The notes under the pieces were generated by a model, which was not told the origin of the DNA, ran no database searches, and saw only the letters and a program-made list of their open reading frames with translations. A DNA stretch of 64,000 bases from Rhipidocladum racemiflorum. Taxonomy: Eukaryota > Streptophyta > Magnoliopsida > Poales > Poaceae. Location of the stretch: assembly GCA_036346355.1 (NCBI GenBank), contig CM070569.1, forward strand, positions 86,372,753-86,436,752. Reading direction: 5' to 3'. Positions 32,016-44,310 of the stretch are shown here, one piece after another; position 1 is the stretch's first letter, and the number at the start of each line of letters is the position of its first letter. The position numbers were made by a program, and so were the translations under genes.

Positions 32016-33174
32016 ATGAGTATATTGAAAAATCATACAAAAGGCATAATTTGAGTTTGAGAATAAAAAAGTAAGCAATTTGAAGGAAAATCCATACTTG
32101 GTCCCTATAAAAGAGAAAACAAGCTCATGACCAAGTAGATGAAGAAAATTTTAGAGCTCAAATAAGAAAAGAACAAGTTTTCATTACAAACTATAAAATC
32201 CATAAAATCTTTCAAAAATCTCTAAATAAACAATTTTGCTCATGATTCAAAAGCAAGGACAAATTGGTCAACATGATCATGAGAATACATTTTTTTTAGT
32301 TTTAACCTCCCTCTTTGCCTTTTTCATTTTTCTCCTCCTTTTGGTAATATAGGCATCAAGAAAACAATTAGGGATGAAATGCAACCTAGAAGTTATACTA
32401 GGTCATATCGAGAGGCATATTTCAATTTTTGCTAATTTCATATCTAGAGGCTTTGAAGATTATGCAAGTGACCACTTCGACAGAGTATGACACCAAGCTA
32501 CTCAAGTTCAGATTATGTCATCCTAAGTCATATCCAGAGGCATATTTCAATTTTTGCCAACTTGCTCAAAAGAAGTTATACTAATTTTGCATGATTCCAA
32601 TAATAGCATACATAACACAATTTCAAAACTAGAAGCAAAGCCAACCTAAGAGCAAGTGGATATATTGGAGTTCAACGTAGTCAACACTTTGAAAAGCTAC
32701 AAGTCTATAAGAGAAGCCTCATGCTCAATTATCTTTTAAATGCAAATTTTTGAGATTAACACACACAAAACGGTATAAAGAGTTAGGCCTAGTGAAGCAT
32801 ATCCTTGACTAGGAGCCATCAACAAGGGCATCCTAAGCTTCACTCTCTTTCGCAAACCTCTGAGGTGTAGAGAGTTTATCCTAGTGAAATATAACCTCGA
32901 CTAGGAACCATCGACATAGGTCTCCTAGGCATCACTCACTTCCTCTGGTCTACTTTGCATTTTTCAATTTTATTGACTCAAGCCATATTCAACCATCTCA
33001 AGCATGAAGTTTAAAAGAGTGATTTTGGTCATACACAATTCATTCCAAATTCATTCCAAATGCAATGGGAAGCAGTCTAGAGAATGTAAAGTGTTGAGTT
33101 CAGTTTTAGCATAAACAAGTCAATTTTTATCATTTGGGCACTTATATTCATGAGCATGTTGAGGATTCTAGAAT
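32016..33174 (-). other. 3' spacer of the second SIRE-like element (left part)
   Basis: AT-rich non-coding sequence typical of the region between RNase H and the 3' LTR in SIRE elements. It contains two direct repeats. One is a roughly 140-bp duplication around AGAGGCATATTTCAATTTTTG (about 32,410 and 32,550). The other is a roughly 105-bp duplication around CTAGTGAA(A/G)(C/T)AT...GACTAGGA (about 32,785 and 32,890). It continues at 50,832 after the Tat insertion. Confidence 0.6.
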
Positions 33175-33179
33175 GAAAC

Positions 33180-33690
33180 TGTTGACAATTGGGAAATGGG
33201 TCCCCGCCGAGCTTACTTATTGAATGAGGGATCAACACATGCCCCTTTTTCGATGAAGGGTTTGCGTCTAAATGATGCTCGAAGGACACATGATACTCGG
33301 AATGTGGACAAAGGTTTATACTGGTTCGGGCCTCTCACGGTGGAGATAATAACCCTACTCTAGTGGTTTTGGTTATTGCTATGGAACTCGTACAGGGCGT
33401 GTGTGTATCTTGCTTACTGGTTGTCGAGAATGTTCTCACGCGCAACTCTGGTGTGTCTGAGTGTGACCAACTCTCTCCCCTATCAATCTATCATGGGAGG
33501 TACTTATAGCTTACAAAATATCTATAATAACTGCAACCGAAAAATGCGCATTTCACTGCATTAACTGTGGCTGTAACTGAAGCCTTGATTCTCGCCACGT
33601 TCCCATAGTGGGCGTAACAGCCCCAAATCGTGGCGTAATTATCGCTATTTCGGCATTAAACATGACCTTCCGATCATGCTTGAGAAGTTC
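33180..33690 (-). repeat. Tat 3' LTR, distal part
   Basis: Matches 50,088-50,587 of the 5' LTR from TGTTGAC to GAGAAGTTC, where the solo LTR begins. The rest of the LTR lies at 37,608-37,852. Confidence 0.9.
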
Positions 33691-36600
33691 TATAACATCC
33701 TCATTTTCGCTTTTTGGAGAAACACCTAATTTAAATAAAGTAAATTCAAAACTTGGAGTTTGTTTGGTGTTTATATTAATCTGGCATCCATTCCCCTCCA
33801 AAATCGGGAATTAATTCCCTCCCGGGCGAAAAATCGGATTTTCAGTTCCCGCCGGTACCCGAAAATTCACCCGAGTCCAAAAATGCTCCAAAAATCTCCA
33901 AACCACTTCTAATATGTTCCCAATATTCCACAATGATTTTAGGAATCATTCCCCGGATTTTTGGACCTCCGTTCCTATTTTATCTCACGCGTCTTTTGTT
34001 TAATGCCTGCGATCCGCACCTGAATATTTAATTCCACAAATTTCATCCAAATTCAACCAAATCAGTTCCATTGGGTCCCAAATATTCTAACATGGTTCTA
34101 GGAATTTTTTCCGAAATTTTAGACCATTTTTCCTAATTTTTCTCTAGGGTGGAACATTCACAGATTAACTGCCAACCACAGCCGCCACGTGGCGCCATCA
34201 AGTTTCCCCTTCTTCTACCTTGGGGTGGCATCGTGCTGTTCTTCCAGAGGAGGAGAATTCTCTCACCAAGCAAGGATGCATGCACTTTAATCACCCATAT
34301 CTCCTCCATTACACCCCCAAATCGCGAACCGCCGGATCTGTTGGAATCGTGACGGCTACCTCTTGCCATTCATGGAGCCAATGCAGCCCAAATCCCGTCG
34401 GAATTCAAACGGCGGTGCAAAAACCGAAATCCACACTTATGGCCATTACTCATCCGTTTCTTCCCCAAATCTCGCACTACCGATTTCTAAACCTCCGTGG
34501 CGGAGTCCCCTTTCCAGCACATCCATTCTTTCCTTGTCCCTCTAACTCATTTGCCCGGAAGATCAAGAAAACCGACGAGACGTCGCCATTTTCGAGTTCT
34601 TCACGTTCATCGTTGTAGCTCCCTCCTCGGTGGTTCAATCTCCATTCCGTTTGTTTTATCGTGTTCGTGGGGAGGTCTAGAGTCTAATTCATCCATCAAT
34701 TTTAGGATTTCGCAACCGTGGGCGACGAATTTGGAGCTTTTGTCGCTTCAGCCGAACTCGTGTTCTTCGTCGATTTCATCTTTTCCGGTGAGTTTTGATT
34801 CAATTCCTTCCATCTACAAGGTCCTTAGGATGTTCATTAGATGTTTCATCAATTAGTTTGTGTTGTCATGTTCAAGTTTTTGACCAATTTGTGAACTTTG
34901 GGCGGCAAAACCGGCCTCTGCTTTTGGCTCTGCCGAATCGCCGCCACGGCGATCTTCCGCCGCTGCCAGAATCGCTGCCACGGCAGTCCCCCGCCGCCGC
35001 TGCTCCCTCATCACGCTGCCGCCGCCGAATCGCCGCTGCCGCCCAAATCATTGTCGCGGCGGCAGCCGCCGACCACCGTCGCCGCCGCCGCCGTGCTGCA
35101 CGCCTCTCCTCTGCTCTGTTCTTGCCATGGCAATGGAGAAGAAGCAACTAGTGCATGACAAGGGGACCCCACATGTAATAGGCTCTATTAATCCAAAAAC
35201 CAGTCCAAAATAAAGATTCCGAGAATATTCCGCGGCATCTCTTTTTCCAGGAATTTCCGAACTTTGACCGCTCATAACTTTTCCGTCCGAACTCCGATTG
35301 ACTCCATTCAAATTTCTAAATTCATCTAAAATCAAGATCTACCCGCCAGTATTATTTTTGTAATTTTTTTAGATTTTATTTATTTTCTTGTATTTATTTA
35401 TTGCCTCGATTTGCGCATAGCCGAGGACGCCGACGCGACCGCCGATCCCGCCGCCGAACTTTCCGCGTACGACGACCTACCCGTGACAGAAGGCAAGTCT
35501 CCTTGACGCATTTTGCTCCCATGTTTGCGAAATGATTTAAAATTGTTTATAAAGTTGCATGGCTATGTTTAATGAAATATGTCAAATCTAAGTGTTCGTT
35601 ATACCGAAATTGTTGCTTCCTCCTTGACATTGTTAATCATATCCATTGTAACCTTAGGACATTGTTATTACCATGCTTATGTTATATGGTGTCCTTTGCT
35701 AAGTAGTGCGGTAGAAATGCTTAGGGCCTTTTCCGATGAAAACAACCCATGGGTGGGATTATTCAAAACGAATGATATCAAATGTGACTTGAAAGCTATT
35801 ATTATTGTTTTAGTACTGTTTTCTAAAATAAAAAGGAAAAGGAAAATGATTTGGACTTGGGCGGATTGGTTTGTCGGGTGGGTGCGGATGGAGCACGTTT
35901 TGTCTTGTGCAAGTACCGCCCCAAGTCATATAAGGACCGACGCTTGTGACTGTCCATTCTAAGCAATACCGTACTACCATATGTCTATAATGGTACGACC
36001 TGGCCAACTAATTTGTAGAAGCCTAGCTTAGACTCACCACTCGGTTGAATGTGAATGCCGGACAGAGGCAATGTTGTTTTTCTCACACGGCGCAAGAGGG
36101 GGCTTCTGTACTGGGCAGATAGAACCCTAACAGCGGTGAAACCTCAGCGGGTGAGTCTAGTTAGGTAGATACATTGTAACGGCCTTGTCAAGTTATCCCT
36201 GCCGGCACACCCATGGAAGTGTGTTAATTGCATGGCATAAAGGGTATATCTTGTCTTGTGGGTAAAGTTGTACACCTCTGCAGAGTATAAACTATTCGAA
36301 TAGCCGTGCCTACAGTCAAGGGCAAAGCGAAGAATGCTTTCATATTGGTAGACTTTGATTTTGTTTTTAAAACTGAAAAGTGTTTTGTTTTGGGGTTCGG
36401 GAGTGGTTAGAACTCTCGGATGTTGTTTGGCGGATAGAGCCAACCAGGTGGATAGAACCTGTTTTACAATTGACGGATGGAGTCACATGATTAACTTTGT
36501 TCCTTTAAAAAATCGGCGGATAGAGCCCTTATGTTAGTGATGGTGGATAGAACCTCACTACAATATTAACTAATTCAATTATTAAAAAGAATTGTGAAAG

Positions 36601-37074
36601 ATGCTTTGTGAAATCTATTACTTAAGTATGGTTTAATAAAACGTGGCTTTATGCAAATAAACCTTATTAAGCTTCCTTTGGAAAGCCCCACATGGTCATA
36701 CTTTCCCGACTTGCTGAGTACCTTTGTACTCACGTGCTACATCAACATTGTCATCATCAGAGAATTTCCAAGATGCCGAGGAAGAGGAAGAATTCTTCGA
36801 GGAGGACTACCAGGAGGACTAGTCGCGTCGCTAGTCGTCGCCTGTGGCGTTGTGGTGTTCGCTCATTTCGTTTTCTTTTTCCGCTGCTTTGTGTCCGGTC
36901 GTTGGACCGAGTATTGTAATAAGTGGCCATGTGGCCCATACTTGAATATTTATATTACAATTTTTCGTTATGTTCGGCAATGAAGTATCACTGTGATTGT
37001 GTGTACTAGCTACTGATCTGGGACTAGTACGGAAATACACAGGAGATTCTGGATAGCCGATCCGGGGTCTCACA
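33691..37074 (+). mobile_element. Solo LTR, 3.4 kb, in the Tat 3' LTR
   Basis: Starts TATAACATCC (a TG start mutated to TA) and ends GGGTCTCACA. It is inserted within GAGAAGTTCCCCT of the Tat LTR, giving a 4-5 bp duplication of (A)GTTC. It carries the CTCTGCAGAG block (about 36,275) and the hairpin block (36,710). A GC-rich, CCG-repeat middle (34,900-35,110) yields Ala/Arg-rich frames with no domain. No gag or pol is present. Confidence 0.8.
36710..36737 (+). promoter_or_regulatory. Conserved LTR hairpin block, copy 2
   Basis: CTTGC then GAGTAC-CTTT-GTACTC, a perfect 6-bp stem, 337 bp from the LTR end. Confidence 0.6.
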
Positions 37075-37082
37075 GTTCCCCT

Positions 37083-37607
37083 TAGGGGTGGCAATGGGGA
37101 CCCGTTCCCTGATCCCCGGCGGGGAATTCCTCTATTAGGGGACGGGTATGGGAAAAAATCGTCCCCCGCGGGGATGGAAACGGGGAAAATGATTCCCCCA
37201 TCAGGGATGGCGGGGACAGGGACCGGGAATTTCTTTCCCCGCGGGGACCCGGTTGGGGACCCGAATTTAGTTTAGTCCAATTTAATTGTTAGATTGCAAA
37301 CATATTCTCTAGCCCATCATAATCATATTTTCATAAACGGGACAACATAATTTTCAATGAATGCATGCATTCTTTTTTTCCTTGCCTGTTGATATAATTT
37401 TAGAGTTAAAATGGTTATAAGAGCTCTTCTCTTGTGTGAACTTTTCGCGGGGATGGGTCCCCGACGGGGCCCCGATACCCAAATGGGGATGGGGACGGGG
37501 GGATTTTCTCCCCCGAGACGGGGAATGGGGACGGGGAAAATTTCATATCGCGGGGACGGGGATGGGGAGGCACTCCCCAGCGGGGAATGCCCCCGTTGCC
37601 ACCCCTA
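37083..37607. mobile_element. hAT MITE, 525 bp, TSD GTTCCCCT
   Basis: Termini TAGGGGTGGCAATGGGG and CCCCGTTGCCACCCCTA are inverted repeats, with an exact 8-bp GTTCCCCT on both sides (37075-37082, 37608-37615). Subterminal arrays of GGGGACGGGG-type motifs flank an AT-rich centre. No coding capacity. It sits exactly at the 3' edge of the solo LTR. Confidence 0.92.
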
Positions 37608-37852
37608 GTTCCCCTACTCTATCCGATGTTCCCAAGCTCGTATGTTCGCAAGCAAGCTTGGGCCGCGCATAGTTGTTCGTGGCCGAGCATGGTTGCTCGT
37701 GGTCAAGTACTAAGACTAGTCCGATCGGGCAGACCAGCCAGCTAGATCATTCAAGGGTCTTCCTTGGGAATATCATCCAAGGGTATGCATGGTCGACCAA
37801 AACTGGCTGCCGCTGTATAATAGTACTTATGGAGATTATCCAATCCCCGACA
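37608..37852 (-). repeat. Tat 3' LTR, proximal part
   Basis: Matches 50,582-50,826 of the 5' LTR (CCCAAGCTCGTATGTTCG to CCAATCCCCGACA). On the minus strand this is the TGTCGGGG start of the LTR. The preceding CTCGAGGGCTAGC on the minus strand is the probable polypurine tract. Confidence 0.9.
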
Positions 37853-38048
37853 GCTAGCCCTCGAGGATCAAGTGGAAAACTACTTTGCGGGGCCTTCCCC
37901 TTGAGCCTATAGACTCAATGGAGGGATTGAAATCTTGCAGCGAAATGCTACTGTAGCATCTGAGCATGTTCCGCTTGTGGACGAGGATGGTTGGGAGAAA
38001 CCGAGCAGTTAGATCGGCCTTCGACCAAGGGAAGCTCGGGTAAGAGAA

Positions 38049-38057
38049 TATAAAAGG
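38049..38057 (+). promoter_or_regulatory. TATA box of the Tat antisense gene
   Basis: TATAAAAGG on the plus strand, about 200 bp inside the element from the 3' LTR and about 300 bp before the first in-frame ATG (38,351). The second Tat-like element has a plus-strand TATA box in the equivalent place (62,332). Confidence 0.55.
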
Positions 38058-38350
38058 TCATCCCGATTCCTTCTCCGAGAAGCCTTGTGGTAGTGGTATG
38101 GATAGTTTTTCGGGGACCGCGCCATTATTGGATAGTTTCGTAAGTTGTGTATCCACGCGTCGACTCGTGAATGGCGAGAAACTCTTCACCTGCGCCGAGC
38201 CTTTAGGGCTTCTCGAGTCCGGCGGCGGGAAACTTTTCGCCTGCATTTTACCTCCAAGGCTTTAGGAATTCCCAAGTCTTGTATTTAAATGATGGTGAGA
38301 AACCTTTCACCGGTGTTTCGCATCTAAGTCTCAAGAAATCCTTAAGTCCC

Positions 38351-41080
38351 ATGCTTTTTGCGCTCACCTCTTCTTCTTCCACGGAATCCATGGCAAAGTT
38401 CAGAGCAAGCAAGATGAGCAGGGAGAGGCTCCGATTGCTCGTGGAGCTTGGCTACCTCGACGAGGAGTCATGGTGGGCACCCGGCAATGAGGAGGCCCCA
38501 GAGCTGCAGGAGGGAGAGATCGTCTCCTGCGAGCTCTACTCTGTCAACGGGCTACGGATGCCTAAAAGCGAGTTTCTTAAATCCGTGCTTGCCTAGTGCG
38601 AGTGCAAGATTTCCAACATCAACCCTAACTCCATTCTCGTCTTGGTGATCTTCTCGCACCTTTGCGAGGGATACGTGGGCGTCATGCCCACGGCATGCCT
38701 CTTTTTTTCATTTCTACTCCTTGTTCGGCACTGGTGGGACCTCTCCTACCAGTTGCATCTCCTTTCGTCTCTGGTCCAACCGACCATACGAGTATCCGAG
38801 CTTCACGCTCAAAGACTCGGTGTCGGGCTGGGCCAAGAATTGGTTCTATCTAAAGAGGGTGGAGGGAATTTCCCTCTACTACACTGGAGCAGTGGCTCCG
38901 GACATTGAGACCCCTCGTGCAAGCTGAGGAGGAGTGGGTGCTGATGACGATCAACAAGCTCCGAAACTTGGGGCTCACTGGTCGGGACATCGCCGGAGAC
39001 TTCCTCAGGAACCGGGTGGTGCTGCTGAGGAGGAGGGAGCATCCCTTCTTTGAGATCATGAGGTGGCAAGATCTCACCCATGAAGCTGACTCGGGTAAGT
39101 CTCCAAGCAAATAACTTCCTGCCTGTTTGAATTAACTTGTTCCTACTTACATTTTGCCTTGGTTGGATTGCAGACTCGAGCAAGGGCTAGGTCGAGAAGC
39201 GGGTTGCCGAGATGTTCAGCACCCCAAAGGGCAAGGAGCTCGAGGCCGAGCAGCAAGTCCCGAGCAATGTGATCGAGCGTGGTGAAGCGGTAAGTAAATG
39301 AGCAAACCACGCCCGGGGAATAGCTTCCCGAGCACCCCTGATGTTTCTTGTTCCTTTTGTTAGGAAAAGGTCGCTCTTGAAGCCGTAGTGGCCAAGCTGA
39401 AGCCTCTAACGGGCGACCTTAGGGACCTTCTCCCCGGTGTCAAGACCAAGAGAGTAGCGGGATGCAAGCGACGAGTGCCACCACCTCCACCATCCCCTCC
39501 CAAGAGCCTCAAGAAGCTGGTGGCCCCGAGTAGGAGCCCTCCTTGGCGGCATTTGGAATATGCCGAGAAGGTGAAGGTAAGGGAGCTAAAATTGTGGATG
39601 ACCAAGCATACCAGGAAAAATCCAAACTTGATGGCTCGTTTGCACCAGCTCGCGGAGCAGGCGAAGAAGAAGGTGAAGGCGACGGCGGCAGACCCCGCGC
39701 GGAAGGAGCAACTGGATGGGAAAATTACTGCCCTCTAGGCTGAGCTTGCGTGGGTGACCTCGAGCTCAGCAACTGAGGAGTTCGAGGAGGAAAAAGACCA
39801 AGCGCCTTTGATCCTGAGGAGCCAGAGATCACCAGGTGCGTCATTAGGGCGCCCGATGAGGACTTTACAGGAGGCTGACCTGGACGAGGTCGACCCTAAT
39901 GTGGTGAAGGCCAGCCACACGGCTGCGGAGATGGCCAAGCTATCGGCCACGGCCCGAGCTTCCATAGCGAAGTCTGAAGACCCCGAGGACGAAGGTGGGA
40001 AGCTCGACAAAGGTAACTTGTTGTTCTTCATTCCCACTTTTCTCCCTTTTGAATATCAAGCTAACCCCACACTGTTGTCATGGGCGAAATAGCTAGTAGG
40101 AAAGCTTTGGATTTTGAAGGCCTGGCTGATGAAATCCTACGATCTATAAGAGAGAAAGAGCTTGCCCATGCCGCCGAGATCGTCATGGCCGGTGCCTCAT
40201 GCCCTAAGGGAACTTGCTCCCCAGGAAGGCCTGCAGCTCAAAGCCCTGGAGGCGAGCGTGGCTAGATACTAGGACTGCTCCCCGAGCAAGGAGGCTGCTC
40301 GGGAGTCGGACCCTAATGCCTCGGGGGAAGAGCATCCCCGAAAGGATGTTGCTCCGGCGAAAACTACCCTACCGGAGTAGTTCCTTGCGCCACCGAGCAT
40401 TGCGGATGCTCAGGGCCAAGTGGAAGATAGGGTGCCCCGAGCGAAACACCTGATTAGGGGGAAGATGAATTGTCCCTACCGAAGGCCGCTGCGGAAGGTT
40501 CCGCAGACCTTCAGTCAGAGGAGGTTCTTCAGCAGCTTCGGGAGAACTTGCGCGACCACCTCCGCTGGGTAAAGCTTCTAACTTTCTGATGTTTTTTCCT
40601 TTTGCAACGGGCGAGAGCTATCGCTTTCTTCCTTGCAAGTGCTCAACGCCACCATGGTCGACTTCGAGGTAGCGACCGTACCTCCCAAAATCGTGGCCAG
40701 TCACGGCGCCGAGCAAGACGCTAAAATAGCGAAGCTCGAGCAAAAGCTGATCGAGCTGAAGGCTTTGGACTAGGAGATGCGGCGCAAGGCCGAAAGAGTT
40801 TGCCATGAACTACAAGGAGCAACTCTTCCAGAGTGAGCTGGCTAAGTCGGCCCTGGAGAAGAAGGCGGAGGAGCTGGGGAAGAAGGTGGAGGAGCTGAGT
40901 CGAGCTGTGCGGGAAGCCACTGAGTCGGCCAACCAGCACAGGGAAGAGGCAAAGCGACTCCGCCAAGGAGCAAGCGAGGGGTGTGTGGCTCAACGGTGTG
41001 CCCTTGACCTTGAGGCCGAGCTTGACACGGTGAGGGAAGAACTCACGGTCCTCCAGGATGCGAAGCTCGACGAAGCATAG
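38351..41080 (+). pseudogene. Antisense aORF of the Tat element (gypsy-type transposon / Transposase_28-like), multi-exon
   Basis: Encoded on the strand opposite to gag-pol. From ATG 38,351 it reads MLFALTSSSSTESMAKF and KSEFLKSVL, then a stop (38,594). The conserved core follows in changing frames: NPNSILVLVIFSHLCEGYVG, YPSFTLKDSVSGWAKNWFYL and EEEWVLMTINKLRNLGLTG. This resembles the plant 'putative gypsy type transposon' domain (PF04195). GT-AG introns are visible at about 39,095-39,173 and 39,290-39,363, and probably at 40,013-40,092 and 40,569-40,639. The last exon encodes a Lys/Glu-rich coiled coil (about 40,805-41,078). Function is unknown in the family. Nonsense and frameshift lesions mark this copy as decayed. 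Confidence 0.75.
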
Positions 41081-42019
41081 CCCCTATTGTAGAAAATTTC
41101 ACATGTAATTTGTCTTAAATGAGTAAAGAAGACTTTCAAGTAAATGGCTTGTTTTCTTTTTGCTTTTGTCTTCTTTTTGCTCTGATCGCTCCTTGCTTAT
41201 CGTCGATGATATCCTGAACAGAAACAAACAAAGCAGAATGAGCAGAACGAATGAAGAAAATAGAAACTCAAATAGTAAAGGACAAGAATAGATACAAGCG
41301 CGCGTTTTTGGAAAAACACGATAGTTCGTCCCTATTAAGACCCCACTATGAACGAAGGTCATGCGCCTAAGTTGCGACCACGAGCTCGTTCATAGGAGAG
41401 TTAGAAAAAATCGCGTACGCCTTTCACTTAACGATCCAATGCCATTTCTTCGTGTTGCGAGCATGGGTCAGGTCGAGAGAAAGAAATACGTGCGCGACTT
41501 CATCCCCCCCCCAAGCGTCATGACCCATGCCCATAAGTTGCTAGCATGATTTCGACGAGGATGGGAAAGTCATGCGGTTACTCGTCATCTCGCACAATGA
41601 CCGAGCGCGGGCGGATCGAACTAAGAGTCTAGACCAGTCGAGAAGGTGTATGTGATTATGACTTGCAGTGAAGTACTACTGTGAATGATAATTGGCTTAT
41701 GTAAATTGGGGCCTCTAGAGATGAGTTTAGTGATCCGACGCTAGTTGTTGCGCTTTGGTCGTTCTTGCGCACACTAGTCAAACCGTAAGAAAATGTGATT
41801 GGGGCGAACGTTCTTCCCCACGCGTGCTCATCCCATCATCAAGATCGTGAGGAGGAGAGTGTGCCCTTGAACGAAGCTGAATCGGCTTACCAACGGGCAG
41901 GGACTTCAAAGACATCCACAAAATCTTAGGAAGAATGAAAATCATGGGGGCGAAGGAACCAAATTTTATACAAAAACTCATTGAGTTTGTGTAGAACAAG
42001 TAGTAACGTAATATTAGAC
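41081..42019. other. Tat spacer between the antisense gene and integrase end
   Basis: No coding region is recognised. The sequence lies between the converging antisense gene and the integrase 3' end. Confidence 0.55.
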
Positions 42020-42131
42020 AAAACTTACATAGTTGGTCAATGTTCCAGGTGCTGGCGAGCTCTCGACCATCCTCCATTGCTAGGAGAATAGCCCCCGGGC
42101 GTGTTGTTGATATGACCGTGTATGGACCTTC

Positions 42132-44310
42132 TGTGACACCACGAAGTGTCGTAATCTTATAAAATGTGAATGTTGAGGTCAAAAACATTATAAAATGTGA
42201 AATCGGAGGTTGAAACCATACAGTATGAGGTTTATTCGCGTTTCCGGGTCGATTCCGGGAGTTTGGGCCTTTCCGGGGAAGATTGGGCCTAAAGGAAAGG
42301 GTCGTGGGCTTTAGTGGGGAGGTGTTTGGGCCCATGTGGGAGTGGGAATCCTGGTTGGACTCCTTGTGGCGCCAGCCCCCACCGCCTTTTCCCTTGTGCG
42401 CCCCCCCAATGAAGCCCTAGCCGCCGCCCCATCTCCCCCTCTCCCTTGCTTGCGCCCCCCCTCATGCTCCCCATTGCACCACCACCCCTCTCCACCACCC
42501 TTGCTGCCCCTAGGGGAGTTCTCCACCTCACCACCCCGAAGATCCGTCCATTGGAGCGCTCCGCGACGAGGAGATCCGGTGGATTTGGAGCGAGGAAGGA
42601 GATCGCGCGAACCGGGAGGAGATCCGTTGGTTCTTCGTTCGTCGGGCGAAGGTATGGCCACGGGAATCCTTGGGGTTGGGATAGGTACTGTTCTAAGGGT
42701 TGATATAATGTTTTTAGATCAATTGTTGGTGCTGTAATTGGGTAGATTAGATGAAATCTAGAGTGTGCCACGTTCTCTGTTTCGGGCAGAATGAGCAGTC
42801 GACCTAGGGTTTGAGATTTCGCCAATTTAGATTCGGCATTTGGTTGGCCGCCTGTTGAGGAAGTTGTAGGTAATTTCAATACATTTCAATGGACATAAAG
42901 AACGTCTAATTCCGCCCAGCCGTTTGAAAGTTATGCTCGTTTTACCGAACGTGTTAAAACAGTGATGAGATTGGAACAGATCACGGTATTCTGTAGATTA
43001 AACCACTTTAGAGGCCGAATCAGTTTTTCTGTATACTTAGAAAAAGTTAGGAAATTTCCTAAGCTACGCGAGGATGTACTCGTTTAATCAATTTGGAGTC
43101 TTAGAACTCAAGTTATGTTCGTTAGAAGTCTGCTGTCCCGACGGGACAGAACCTCTGTTTTTGGGTTTTGCGAGTAGTTTGCGATGTCGGGGTAGAAGAG
43201 TGTTTGCATACTGTTTTGTGGGCACGTTTTGAGTGTGTGGTATGTATGTGCAGGTGGTGTGACCCCGGGAGTGCCCTCATCCTCTTGCCAATCCGTCGCG
43301 CGAGGTTAAGGCAAGTGTATTGGAATGGGTATCGTTTAGATTGTTGCTAGACTTGATTGGATACAATTTGCTTTATGACATGATGCTAAGATTGATGTTT
43401 GGTTATGACATGATGAACATGATTTCATATTGATTATGATTGTGTGGTATTTAATGTTTATGCCAATATTTACATGTTTATGTCATATGTGCATTCATAA
43501 TGGAAGAGACGTCCCATACTGATGCAGGCCTCTGTGTTCACACGTAGTGAACACGAAAGACCTACTTCGTAGTCCCATCCATGGGTGTGCATGGGAGCGA
43601 ATCAGTAAGAGTAGGCACCCTTCATCTACGGGATGGAAGGGGAAGGGGGTGCACACCGACGGGTGTGCACTCGGCAATACCGGTATGTGCTTCGTGGAGA
43701 TATGAGCATTTGCATTGCATACATGATGATGATGAAATGAGTACAATGATGATGAGACATGCGAATGATATGGTATTCATGGTGTTGATCATGGTACTTA
43801 GTGATGATAACATTAAATTGTTCTTATGATCCATTGCAATATACTTGCTGAGTGATGAACTCACGCTTGTGTTTTATGTTGTTTTTAGGTACCATGACAT
43901 CGGCATGTGGGAAGGGGTAATAGCTACACATCTTCTCGTAGTTCCAGCCACAATTACCATTTTTCAGTCATGATCATAATAAGTGGCATGAACTTGGTGT
44001 ATGGAATAATTTAGTGTGCTTGTGATCCTTATTTGCTTAGCTATAGATTATGGAGTGATTGGATTTGGTTTTATTGGTTTATGATGATGCTTTAACCATT
44101 ATATATTGCTGCTTAGATGTCTTATGTTATGATATATCTTGCCATGATATTGTTATTGTTTCAATTCATGTTAAAACAAAGGAGATGTTGTCGAAATTTC
44201 GGTTTTTAGCATTTGTGCCTTTACTGTAATTTGTCTTTATTTATGGTATTTAGGTGATGTTTAGTCTATGTTTGGTAGCATTCAGGCATACTAGATGCCG
44301 GGGTGTTACA
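42132..44310 (+). mobile_element. Solo LTR, 2.2 kb, TSD CCTTC, in the Tat integrase
   Basis: Begins TGTGACACC and ends GGGGTGTTACA, with CCTTC on both sides (42127-42131, 44311-44315). Removing it rejoins the integrase WEGPY motif. It has a GC-rich first third (42,360-42,640) and the hairpin block at 43,844. No internal coding domain. Confidence 0.93.
43844..43869 (+). promoter_or_regulatory. Conserved LTR hairpin block, copy 3
   Basis: CTTGC, TGAGT-GATGA-ACTCA, then CGCTTG. It lies 441 bp from the LTR end. Confidence 0.55.

Noticed and set aside
34795..35158. Ala/Arg-rich frames in the 3.4-kb solo LTR
   Set aside because: Several overlapping frames on both strands over CCG repeats; no domain and no splice or codon support.
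38809..39183. Minus-strand frames opposite the Tat antisense gene
   Set aside because: Shadows of the plus-strand aORF; that region of Tat elements has no sense-strand gene.
42289..42879. Minus-strand frame of 196 codons in the 2.2-kb solo LTR
   Set aside because: Lies in the GC-rich LTR zone, overlaps frames in other phases and strands, and has no recognisable domain.
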